64,000 nt of DNA from Rhodovastum sp963709085 (GTDB taxonomy: Bacteria; Pseudomonadota; Alphaproteobacteria; Acetobacterales; Acetobacteraceae). The notes below the pieces were generated by a model. It was not told the origin of the DNA, searched no databases, and saw only the letters and a list, made by a program, of their open reading frames with translations. A program made the translations under genes and the position numbers. Shown here in pieces: positions 1-7,640 of the stretch (its first letter is position 1; each line of letters starts with the position of its first letter). The stretch is from contig CAVPVB010000007.1 in NCBI GenBank assembly GCA_963709085.1, forward strand, positions 2,170,001 through 2,234,000. Reading direction: 5' to 3'.

Positions 1-1083
1 GGCGCAGAGATGCACGCCATAGCCGAACGCCATGTGGCGGTTCGGCCAGCGGCTGAGATCCAGCCGGTCGGGGTCCTCGAAGGCGGCCGGATCGCGGTTG
101 GCGGCGCCGATGCACAGCGTGACCAGTTGGCCCGGCCCGAAGGCGACCCCGCCGACGCCGCCGCCGCCGGTGGCGATGCGGTTGCTAAACTGGGCGCTGC
201 TGTCGAAGCGCAGGAACTCTTCCAGGCCCATGCGGATGACGGATGGGTCGGCCAGCAGCCGGGCGCGCTGGTCGGGCCAGTCGAGCAGGATGGTCAGCGC
301 GTTGCCGATGAAGTTGCTGGTGGTTTCATGGCCGGCATTGAGGAGAAACACGCAGTTCTCCATCAGTTCGTCCTCGGTCAGCCGGTCGACGCCCTCGCCC
401 TGGATCAGCCGGGTCAGCACGTCCCGCCAGGGATCGCCCGGGTTGCGGCGGCGCTCCTCGATGATCTCCTGCAGGAACGGGCGCAATGCCAGCAGCGCCT
501 CGGTGCCGCGCTGCAGCTGCTCCAGCGTCAGAAATGGCTCCAGGGCGTTCATGACGGCGAGCGACCAGGCGCGCAGGGGCTCGCGGCGGTCAGGCGGAAT
601 GCCGAGCAGGTTGCTGATGACCTCGACCGGGATCAGCGCCGCGTAGTCCTCGATCAGGTCGAAGCGGCCGAGGCCGGCGGCGCGGTCGAGCAGCCCCTCG
701 ACCAGGGCGATCAGCGCCGGCTCGGTATCGGCCAGCGCGCGCTGCGACAGCGCGCCGGTGAGCAGGCGGCGCACGCGGGTGTGCCGGGGCGGGTCGGTGA
801 AGACCACGCTGGTGGTGTGGTGGCGATAGAGCGGCGTGCCGGGGCCGAATTTCGGGCCGAACTCGGCCTTCTTGTCGCTGCTGAACAGTTTGGTGTTGCG
901 AAACACCGCCATGATGTCGTCGTAGCGGGTGAGAAACAGCGAGCCGTCCGGCATGCGGCGCACCGGTTCATGGGCGCGCAACGCGTGGTAGGTGGGATAG
1001 GGGTTGTCGAGGAAGGCAGCCGACAACGACCGCAGGTCGAAATCCTGCGCCAATGCCGCATCTGCCGCAGCGCCCGCCATCAT
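1..1083 (-). CDS. Cytochrome P450 (C-terminus beyond window)
   Basis: This is a soluble class I bacterial cytochrome P450, a heme monooxygenase that needs a ferredoxin and reductase not seen here. The reading frame has no stop and runs off the left edge, so only about 361 residues are visible. The I-helix oxygen-activation motif AGHETT lies near residue 250, a K-helix ExxR (EFLR) follows, and the heme loop FGYGVHLC ends with the cysteine ligand at residue 360. About 40 to 50 residues should be missing beyond the edge. The start is the first of two adjacent ATG codons, which leads straight into a typical P450 N-terminus (DNPYPTYHALR). The substrate cannot be told from sequence. The gene lies just downstream of the FNR-type regulator on the same strand. 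Confidence 0.93.
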   Translation of the reverse strand, partial: MMAGAAADAALAQDFDLRSLSAAFLDNPYPTYHALRAHEPVRRMPDGSLFLTRYDDIMAVFRNTKLFSSDKKAEFGPKFGPGTPLYRHHTTSVVFTDPPRHTRVRRLLTGALSQRALADTEPALIALVEGLLDRAAGLGRFDLIEDYAALIPVEVISNLLGIPPDRREPLRAWSLAVMNALEPFLTLEQLQRGTEALLALRPFLQEIIEERRRNPGDPWRDVLTRLIQGEGVDRLTEDELMENCVFLLNAGHETTSNFIGNALTILLDWPDQRARLLADPSVIRMGLEEFLRFDSSAQFSNRIATGGGGVGGVAFGPGQLVTLCIGAANRDPAAFEDPDRLDLSRWPNRHMAFGYGVHLCA

Positions 1084-1183
1084 CCATGCCTCTCCCGAAC
1101 GGTTTCGCCCAAGCCTGTTTCGCCCAAGCCCAGGTTTGCCGGCCTTTATGGTTTCCGGCGCAGCGGTTTCCCACGATTCGGAT

Positions 1184-1217
1184 TCTCAGGACAGGCCGGC
1201 TCTCAGGACAGGCCGGC
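1184..1217. repeat. 17-bp perfect tandem duplication
   Basis: TCTCAGGACAGGCCGGC occurs twice back to back at 1184-1200 and 1201-1217. The second copy contains the stop codon and last codons of the FNR-type regulator gene, so the duplication adds a copy of the gene's 3' end just downstream of it. A shorter repeat, TTTCGCCCAAGCC, also occurs twice nearby (from about 1104). Confidence 0.9.
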
Positions 1218-1940
1218 CGCCAGTTCCACCAGCGCCGCATGGTTGCGCAGGACGATCTCGGTGGGCGAGGGCATGTCGATCAGCTTCTCCGTGCGCAGGC
1301 GCGTCATGGTGCGGCTGACCGTCTCGACGGTGAGGCCGAGATAGTCGGCGATGTCGGTGCGCGCCATCGGCAGGGAGATGTGTCCGCGCACCGGCGGCGC
1401 CTGGCAAGCGGTGGCACAGGATTCGCGCGCCAGCAGGAAGGAGGCCACCCGCTCGCGCGCGGTCTTGCGGCCGAGCAGCAGCATCTGCTCCTGCGCCGCC
1501 ACCAGCTCGTTCGAGGCGACGTCCAGCAGGCGCCGCTCCATGGCGGGGAAGTCGTCGAGCAGGTGGCGCAGGCGGGTGCGCGAGAAGCGGCAGACCTGGG
1601 CAGGCTCGACCGCCTCGGCGCTGAACGCATAGCTGGACGAGACGGCGAGGCCGAGGAAGGTGCCGGCGGAGGCGAAGCCGGTGACCTGCCGCCGCCCGTC
1701 GGGCAGCAGTTTGAACAGCTTGGCGGTGCCGCGGGTGACGTTGAAGAAGTGTTCGGCCGGGTCGCCCTCGGTGATGAAAGTGCGGCCGACCGGCACCGGC
1801 AGCGGCACCGCGAGGGCGGCCAGGCGGTCCAGGTCTTTTTCCTCAATGGCGGCGCAGACGCTGGCACTGCGCGCCCCGCAGGACGTACAGGACTCGGCAC
1901 CGCGCGGCACAATCGACGGACGGGCGCGCATCGACGTCAT
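1203..1940 (-). CDS. FNR-type Crp/Fnr transcription regulator with Fe-S cysteines
   Basis: This 245-residue protein is an oxygen-responsive transcription factor of the Crp/Fnr family. The N-terminus has cysteines 18, 21 and 29 (C-x2-C-x7-C), and Cys117 sits in PAQVCRF at the place of the fourth cluster ligand of E. coli FNR, so an oxygen-labile [4Fe-4S] cluster is expected. A cyclic-nucleotide-like beta-barrel (about 40-140) and a dimer helix precede the winged helix, whose recognition helix VETVSR (E206, S209, R210) is the FNR/FixK type that reads TTGAT-N4-ATCAA. I chose the ATG at 1940, after a GGGGGCTGGGA purine-rich stretch. An upstream extension is open but lacks homology. A matching FNR box lies at 21734 in this window. 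Confidence 0.9.
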   Translation of the reverse strand: MTSMRARPSIVPRGAESCTSCGARSASVCAAIEEKDLDRLAALAVPLPVPVGRTFITEGDPAEHFFNVTRGTAKLFKLLPDGRRQVTGFASAGTFLGLAVSSSYAFSAEAVEPAQVCRFSRTRLRHLLDDFPAMERRLLDVASNELVAAQEQMLLLGRKTARERVASFLLARESCATACQAPPVRGHISLPMARTDIADYLGLTVETVSRTMTRLRTEKLIDMPSPTEIVLRNHAALVELAAGLS

Positions 1941-2312
1941 TCCCAGCCCCCAGTTTTGGTCTTGCCTGACCTTGACCACGGCGGAACCATAGCATCCCCG
2001 CGTTGCAAAATGACACCCACCCCCGGCGCGCTTTTTGATCCTCCGCATTGACAATTCCGCCTTGCGGTTGCTGCGGCGCGTCCGCCGCCGCGGCGGAAAT
2101 ACGCTGGTGACTACAATGGATGCAGGGCCGGCAGAAAATGCCGCCCGGTTAACCCGCGCGTAACCGGGCGGGGCGAGCCTGCAGCACCCGGCAGAAGGCC
2201 GGGCCAGCACGAGCCGGGTCACCATGGGAACCTCCCATCTCGCCGCGCCTGACATCTGCCCGCGTTGCGCGGGTTCGCATTGTGGAGTCCGCCTGCACCG
2301 CGGAGTCCGGGG
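1941..2312. other. Intergenic region between the FNR-type gene and fliF
   Basis: This 372-bp divergent region holds no convincing gene. It must contain the promoters of the leftward regulator gene and of the rightward flagellar operon. The clearest element is the palindrome at 2142-2170, listed separately. I see no sigma-54 -24/-12 pair and no full FNR box. Confidence 0.6.
2142..2170. promoter_or_regulatory. 10-bp inverted repeat with CtrA-like core upstream of fliF
   Basis: CGCCCGGTTA at 2142-2151 and TAACCGGGCG at 2161-2170 form a perfect inverted repeat around a 9-base spacer, 142 bp before fliF. The centre also reads TTAA-N7-GTAA (2149-2163), seven of eight matches to the CtrA box TTAA-N7-TTAA that controls early flagellar operons in Caulobacter. 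It could be a CtrA site, an operator for another regulator, or a hairpin in a long leader. Confidence 0.4.
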
Positions 2313-4010
2313 GTGAACGGGCTGCTGGAAGGGCTGAAGGCGCTCGGCCCGGGGCGGCTCACCGCCATGGGTGCGGTCGCCGCCGCCATGCTCGGGCTGC
2401 TGGCGCTGCTCATGCTGCATTCCCCTGCCGACCAGATGGCGCTGCTATACGCCGACCTCGACCCGCGTGAGGCCGGACAGGTGGTCGAGCTGCTGGAGCG
2501 CCAGCACGTGCCGCACCAGCTTGCCGGCGGCGGCAGCCAGATCATGGTGCCGGCCGATCAGGTTGCACGCCTGCGTCTGATGCTGGCCAAGGACGGCATG
2601 CCGACCGGCGGCTCCATCGGCTACGAAATCTTCGACCGCGGCGACGGCCTTACCGCCAACCAGTTCCAGCAGGAACTCAACCAGGCGCGGGCGCTGGAAG
2701 GCGAACTGGCGCGCACCATCCGCGCCATCGCCGGCGTGCGCGCCGTGCGCGTACATTTGGTGATGCCGCGGCGCGAGCCGTTCGCCCGTGAACGGCAGGA
2801 AGCGCAGGCCTCGGTGCTGCTGACCATGGCCGGCAATGCGCGGATGGACAACGAGGCGGTGCAGGCGATCCTGAACCTGGTGTCCTCGGCGGTGCCGGGC
2901 CTGCGGCCGCAGAACATCGCCATCATCGACAGCCGCGGCAACGTGCTCGCGCGCGCCGGCAGCCCGACCGGCCCCGCCGCCGCCGCGCAATCCAGCGAGG
3001 AGGTGCGCCGCGCCACCGAATTGCGGCTCGCCCGCGCGGTCGAGGAGATGCTGGAGCGCAGTCTCGGCCCCGGCCGGGTGCGCGCCGAGGCGACGGTCGA
3101 GATGGATTTCGACCAGGTGCACGAGACGCAGGAGCGATTCGATCCGGATGGCCAGGTGGTGCGCAGCACCCAGACGGTGAACGGCAGCAGCCGCAGCACC
3201 GAGACCGCCCCCAATGTCTCGGTGCAGAACAACCTGCCGAATGCCGAAGCCGCGCGCGAGGGCGCCGGCAGCCAGGAGCAGAAGCAGGAGGAGACCACCA
3301 ACTACGAGATCAGCAAAACGGTGCGCACCCTCGTGCGCGAACAGCCGCAGATCCACCGGCTGAGCCTTGCCGTGCTGGTCGATGGCACCGAGGAGAAGGG
3401 GGCGGACGGCGTGCATCGCGTGGCGACCGCGCTCGGCCGAGGAGCTGGAGCGCATCGCCCGGCTGGTGCGCACCGCCATCGGCTTCGACGAAAAGCGCGG
3501 CGATCATGTCGAGGTGGTGAACATGCGCTTCGCCGCCGATCCGGACAACACGGGCGCGGAAGCGCGCGGCCTGTTCGGGCTGCCGCTCGAGCGCGCCGAC
3601 CTGATGCGGCTGGCGCAGACCGGGCTGCTCGGTCTGGTGGCGGTGGCGGCGCTGCTGCTGGTGCTGCGGCCGATGGTCATGCGCCTGACCGCGCCGGTCA
3701 CCGGCGTGGGCGCGCTGTCCGGTCCGGCGGGGGCGGGCGGCGTGGCGGCCATGACCGGCGGCGGCGGGATGCCGCTCGGCGGGGCGGAGGCCGGCGCACT
3801 GCTCGGCGCGCCCGATCCGGTCACCGGCGAGATGACGTTCCTCGGCGGCGCGGCCGGGGCGCTGGAGGACGAGAGCATGGTGCGGGTCGCGCAAGATCGA
3901 AGGCCAGCTGCGCGCCTCTTCGATCCGCCGCCTGTCCGAGCTGGTCGACAAGCATCCCGATGAGAGCCTGTCGATCGTGCGGGCCTGGATGCAGCAGGAG
4001 CGTCGGCTGA
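2313..4010 (+). CDS. fliF: Flagellar MS-ring protein FliF (frameshifted in this sequence)
   Basis: FliF forms the membrane MS ring that holds the C ring and export gate. The GTG at 2313 follows a GGAG at 2302 and starts the usual N-terminus, NGLLEGLKALGP, before the first membrane segment. The YscJ/FliF domain follows, and the second membrane helix (VAVAALLLVLRP) is near 3640. Coding continues through three apparent one-base insertions: near 3418 (CGCGTGG for CGCTGG), near 3893 (CGCAAGATC for CGCAGATC), and probably between 4000 and 4007. The first two are clear because homology resumes at SAEELERIARLV and IEGQLRASSI. Without the third, FliF reads in frame into FliG. With it, FliF ends at TGA 4008-4010, overlapping the fliG ATG. 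First gene of the operon. Confidence 0.9.
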   Translation: MNGLLEGLKALGPGRLTAMGAVAAAMLGLLALLMLHSPADQMALLYADLDPREAGQVVELLERQHVPHQLAGGGSQIMVPADQVARLRLMLAKDGMPTGGSIGYEIFDRGDGLTANQFQQELNQARALEGELARTIRAIAGVRAVRVHLVMPRREPFARERQEAQASVLLTMAGNARMDNEAVQAILNLVSSAVPGLRPQNIAIIDSRGNVLARAGSPTGPAAAAQSSEEVRRATELRLARAVEEMLERSLGPGRVRAEATVEMDFDQVHETQERFDPDGQVVRSTQTVNGSSRSTETAPNVSVQNNLPNAEAAREGAGSQEQKQEETTNYEISKTVRTLVREQPQIHRLSLAVLVDGTEEKGADGVHRVATALGRGAGAHRPAGAHRHRLRRKARRSCRGGEHALRRRSGQHGRGSARPVRAAARARRPDAAGADRAARSGGGGGAAAGAAADGHAPDRAGHRRGRAVRSGGGGRRGGHDRRRRDAARRGGGRRTARRARSGHRRDDVPRRRGRGAGGREHGAGRARSKASCAPLRSAACPSWSTSIPMRACRSCGPGCSRSVG

Positions 4011-5027
4011 TGGTCCGTGTGCCCGACGACTACCGCGCCCTGAGCGGCGCGCAGAAAGCGGCGGTGCTGATGCTCGCGCTCGGCGAGGACCAATGCGCGC
4101 GCCTGTTCGGCATGATGCACGAGGACGAGATCAAGGAAATCTCGTCCGCCATGGCGCAGCTCGGCCCGGTTCGCTCCGACATGGTCGAGCGGCTCTGCAC
4201 CGAGTTCGCCGAGAACCTGGGCGGCGCCGGCAATCTGGTCGGCAGCTTCGAAAACACCGAACGGCTGCTGCTGAAGACCCTGCCGCGCGAGCGGGTCGCG
4301 CAGATCATGGAGGAGATCCGCGGGCCGGCCGGGCGGACCATGTGGGACAAGCTCGGCAACGTGCACGAGGCGGTGCTGGCGAACTACCTGAAGAACGAAT
4401 ACCCGCAGACCGTCGCCGTGGTGCTGTCCAAGGTGCAATCCGGACCACGCCGCGCGCGTGCTGGCGCTGCTGCCCGACAGCTTCGCCATGGAAGTGGTGA
4501 TGCGCATGCTGCGCATGGAGAGCGTGCAGAAGGACGTGCTCGACGGCGTCGAGCGCACGCTGCGCGCCGAGTTCATGTCCAACCTCGCGCGCAGCACGCG
4601 GCGCGATGCGCATGAGATGATGGCCGAGATCTTCAACAACCTCGACCGCCAGGCCGAGACGCGCTTCCTGGCGGCGCTGGAGGAGCGCAACCGCGAGGCG
4701 GCGGAGCGCATCAAGTCGCTGATGTTCACCTTCGACGACCTGCAGCGCCTGTCCGGCCCGGCGATGCAGACGCTGCTGCGCGCGGTCGAGAAGGACAAGC
4801 TGCCGCTGGCGCTGAAGGGCGCATCGGAAAGGCTGCGCGACCTGTTCTTCGCCAACCTGTCCGAGCGCGCCGGCAAGATGCTGCGCGAGGAGATCGATGC
4901 GCTGGGTCCGGTGAAGCTGCGCGACGTCGACGAGGCGCAGGCCGCCATCGTGCGGCTGGCCAAGGAACTGGCGGCGCAGGGGCAGATCGAGATCGCCGAG
5001 AACAAGGACGAGGAACTGGTATTCTAG
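4010..5027 (+). CDS. fliG: Flagellar motor switch protein FliG (one frameshift)
   Basis: FliG is the C-ring protein that binds the FliF C-terminus and carries the torque-generating residues facing the stators. The ATG at 4010 overlaps the presumed fliF stop (TGATG). The N-terminal domain begins DDYRALSGAQKAAVLMLALGE. Homology moves to the next frame near 4441, where TCCGGACCAC should read TCCGACCAC (S-D-H-A-A-R-V-L-A-L-L-P), which implies one inserted G. The C-terminal charged helix region (RAVEKDKLPLALKGASERLR) is intact, and the protein ends DEELVF before a TAG. The corrected length of about 338 residues is normal for the family. Two bases separate it from fliH. Confidence 0.92.
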
Positions 5028-5028
5028 C

Positions 5029-5808
5029 ATGAACGCTCCCGCCAAGGACGCCACCGCCCAGCGGCCGGCCCGCCCGACACAGGCGCCGGGCGGACGCGCC
5101 CGCCGTCCGGCCATCCTGTTCGCCGAGGATTTCGACGCCTCGCCTGGCATCACGGTGCTCGACGAGCCGCCGGAGGAGCCCGAACTGCCGCCCCCGCCGC
5201 CCCCGCCGCCGGCGATCACTGAGGCGGACGTGGTTGCGGCGCGCGCCGACGCCTATGCCGAGGGCCATCGTAACGGGCTCGCCCGGGCGGCGGCCGACCG
5301 CGCCGAGGTGACGCGGCAGATGCTGGGCGTGATCGCCGACCGGCTGCAGGGCGCCCGCGCCGAGGCGTCGCGCGTCGCCGAGGAACACGCCAACGCGGTG
5401 GCGCGGCTGCTGCTGGGCACGCTGGCGACCATGCTGCCGGCCCTGTGCGCCCGCCATGGCGCCGCCGAGGTGACGGCGCTGACCCGGGCGGTGCTGCCGG
5501 CGCTGGTGCGCGAGCCGCGGGTGACCATCCGCATCAGCCCGCACGTCGTCGCCGCCGTCGAGCAGGAACTCGCCCGGCTCGACCCCGAGCTGCACGGCCG
5601 GGTGTCGCTGGTGCCCACTGATGCGGTGACCCCGGGGGATGTGCGCATCGCCTGGCAGGACGGGACGGCGATACGCGATGCCGCGTCGCTGTGGCGCGAC
5701 GTCGCCGGGGCGCTGGCACCGTTCGACCTGCTGCCGCCTGATGCGCTTGCGCCCGAGCCTGATGCGTTTGCGCCCAAAATCGAGCCGTCCGCCGCCGCGG
5801 CCGCCTGA
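5029..5808 (+). CDS. fliH: Flagellar assembly protein FliH
   Basis: This 259-residue protein fits FliH, the regulator of the export ATPase FliI that links it to FliN; in Caulobacter the gene at this place is called flbE. Residues 1-65 are low-complexity and include an eight-proline run. An alanine- and arginine-rich helical stretch with AYAEGHRNGLARAA follows, which is the typical FliH coiled-coil entry. The C-terminal globular part has the V-type-ATPase-E-like pattern (PRVTIRISPHVV and GDVRIAWQDG). The tail carries a small duplication (PDALAPEPDAFAPK). FliH diverges fast, so the call rests on both the pattern and its place between fliG and fliN. No fliI is in the window. Confidence 0.85.
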   Translation: MNAPAKDATAQRPARPTQAPGGRARRPAILFAEDFDASPGITVLDEPPEEPELPPPPPPPPAITEADVVAARADAYAEGHRNGLARAAADRAEVTRQMLGVIADRLQGARAEASRVAEEHANAVARLLLGTLATMLPALCARHGAAEVTALTRAVLPALVREPRVTIRISPHVVAAVEQELARLDPELHGRVSLVPTDAVTPGDVRIAWQDGTAIRDAASLWRDVAGALAPFDLLPPDALAPEPDAFAPKIEPSAAAAA

Positions 5809-5825
5809 GCCCAAGGGAAAAGACA

Positions 5826-6152
5826 ATGTCCGACCACATGGATCTCACCGAACTCGGCGATGGCGGCCCCACTGCCCCGGAGCAGTCCGGCCCGCGCACC
5901 GCGCGCGACCTGGAGGCAGTGTACGATATTCCGGTGACGGTCAGCGCCGTGCTCGGCAAGGCGACCATGCAGGTCAGCCAGCTTCTCAAGCTTGGCCGCG
6001 GCGCGGTGGTCGAGCTCGACCGCAAGCTCGGCGAAGCGATCGACATCTACGTCAACAACCGCCTGGTGGCGCGCGGCGAGGTGGTGATGGTCGACGACAA
6101 CCGGCTCGGCGTGACCATGACCGAAATCGTCAAAAGCGATCAGCGGTCCTGA
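5826..6152 (+). CDS. fliN: Flagellar motor switch protein FliN
   Basis: FliN forms the base of the C ring and binds FliH and CheY-P. The protein has 108 residues. An acidic and polar N-terminal extension of about 30 residues precedes the SpoA/SPOA domain, which begins at YDIPVTVSAVLGKATM and includes LLKLGRGAVVELDRKLGE and the DIYVNNRLVARGEVVMVDDN beta-barrel core. Length and motifs match single-domain FliN. It starts 17 bp after fliH with the purine-rich sequence AAGGGAAAAGAC before the ATG. Confidence 0.95.
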   Translation: MSDHMDLTELGDGGPTAPEQSGPRTARDLEAVYDIPVTVSAVLGKATMQVSQLLKLGRGAVVELDRKLGEAIDIYVNNRLVARGEVVMVDDNRLGVTMTEIVKSDQRS

Positions 6153-6156
6153 GAGT

Positions 6157-6229
6157 TTGAAAAAGAATGCCCGCAAGCCGCCGAACGACGCCGAAAAACT
6201 CAATGATATCAGCGGGCATTCTTTTTCAA
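6157..6229. repeat. 18-bp perfect inverted repeat between fliN and flbD
   Basis: TTGAAAAAGAATGCCCGC at 6157-6174 is repeated in perfect inverted form at 6212-6229, with a 37-base loop between. The arms contain an A-run and a T-run but no T-tract follows the right arm, so it is not a standard terminator. It begins 5 bases after the fliN stop, inside the flagellar operon. I found no second copy in the window. It could be an mRNA-processing or attenuating stem, or a small mobile-element remnant. Confidence 0.85.
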
Positions 6230-6275
6230 GTTCGATTGTTTTTCGAGCCTCTGAGGCCCAGGGAAGAACCAAGGC

Positions 6276-7634
6276 ATGCGTGTCCTCATCATCGGTTCCC
6301 TCGCCGCGGAGCTCGGCCAGGCCGCGCGCATGGCCATGGCGCGGGGCGCCAGGCTGGACCAGGCCGACAATGTCGAGGCGGGCCTGGCAAAACTGCGCGC
6401 CGATGGGCGGTTCGATCTCGTGCTGTGCGACCTGGCGCATGATGTCGGCGGGCTGGTGGCGGCGCTCGCGGCCGAGCGCATGGCGATTCCGGTGGTCGCC
6501 TGCGGGGTGAACCCGGACCCCGAGGCCGCGGTGCGGGCGATCCGCGCCGGCGCGCGCGAATTCCTGCCGCTGCCGCCCGATCCCGACCTGATCGCCGCCA
6601 TCCTGCAGGCCGCCAGCGGCGAGAGCGACGCCGTGGTGGCGCGCGACCCGGCGATGCTGGCCGCACTGCGCCGCGCCGAGCAGGTGGCCGCGGCCGAGGC
6701 CTCGGTGCTGATCACCGGCGAGAGCGGCACCGGCAAGGAGGTGCTGGCACGTTACATCCATCGCCGCAGCCGGCGCTCGGCCGGCCCGTTCGTGGCGCTG
6801 AACTGCGCCGCGATACCGGAGAACCTGCTCGAATCGGAACTGTTCGGCCACGAAAAGGGCGCGTTCTCGGGGGCCCTGGCGCGGCGGGTGGGGAAATTCG
6901 AGGCGGCGGACGGCGGCACGCTGCTGCTGGACGAAATCAGCGAGATGGACGTGCGAATGCAGGCCAAGCTGCTGCGCGCCCTGCAGGAGCGCGAGATCGA
7001 CCGGGTGGGCGGCAGCGCGCCGGTGCGGGTGAACGTGCGCATCCTGGCCACCAGCAACCGCGATCTGCCGGCCGAAGTGGCCCGCGGCACGTTTCGCGAA
7101 GACCTGTATTTCCGCCTGAACGTGGTGTCGCTGCGCATTCCGGCGCTGCGCGAGCGGCCGGAGGACATTGTTCCGCTGGCCGAGCATTTCGCCCGCCGCT
7201 ATGCCGAGGTGAACGGCCTGTCGCCGCGTCCGCTGACCGCCGGCGCGCTGCGGCTGCTGGCGGCGCATGGCTGGCGCGGCAATGTGCGCGAGCTGGAGAA
7301 CACCCTGCATCGCGCCGTGCTGCTGGCCGGCGGCGACACGATCGACGTCGATTCCATCGAACTCGCGCCGGGCGGACCGGCCGCGGCACCGCCTGCCGGG
7401 CCGTCCGGCGAGGGGGTGGCGGGGCTGGTCGGGCGCCGCATGGACGATGTCGAGCGCGCCCTGATCCTGGAGACGCTGACGCACACGCTGGGCAACCGCA
7501 CCCACGCCGCCACCATCCTGGGCATTTCCATCCGCGCCCTGCGCAATAAGCTGCGCGACTACGCGGCGCGGGGCATCCCGGTGCCGCCGCCGCCGGCCGG
7601 CATCGCCGTGCCGCTCACCGCCTTCATGGCCTGA
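6276..7634 (+). CDS. flbD: Sigma-54-dependent flagellar regulator FlbD
   Basis: This 452-residue NtrC-family activator fits FlbD, which switches on late flagellar genes and represses early ones in Caulobacter. Residues 1-115 form a receiver-like domain that lacks the usual acidic pair after strand 1 (RVLIIGS) but keeps an aspartate at LVLCDLA. The AAA+ domain follows, with Walker A GESGTGKE, Walker B GGTLLLDE, the sigma-54 contact loop written GAFSGA instead of GAFTGA, and the arginine-finger region FREDLYFRL. A Fis-type helix-turn-helix ends the protein (NRTHAATILGISIRALRNKL). The ATG at 6276 follows GGGAAGAACCAAGGC. The gene is in the Caulobacter position, right after fliN. Confidence 0.93.
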   Translation: MRVLIIGSLAAELGQAARMAMARGARLDQADNVEAGLAKLRADGRFDLVLCDLAHDVGGLVAALAAERMAIPVVACGVNPDPEAAVRAIRAGAREFLPLPPDPDLIAAILQAASGESDAVVARDPAMLAALRRAEQVAAAEASVLITGESGTGKEVLARYIHRRSRRSAGPFVALNCAAIPENLLESELFGHEKGAFSGALARRVGKFEAADGGTLLLDEISEMDVRMQAKLLRALQEREIDRVGGSAPVRVNVRILATSNRDLPAEVARGTFREDLYFRLNVVSLRIPALRERPEDIVPLAEHFARRYAEVNGLSPRPLTAGALRLLAAHGWRGNVRELENTLHRAVLLAGGDTIDVDSIELAPGGPAAAPPAGPSGEGVAGLVGRRMDDVERALILETLTHTLGNRTHAATILGISIRALRNKLRDYAARGIPVPPPPAGIAVPLTAFMA

Positions 7635-7640
7635 CCTGCC

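Noticed and set aside
2033..2055. FNR box near TTTTTGATCC before the FNR-type gene
   Set aside because: The two half-sites have the wrong spacing and the right half is poor.
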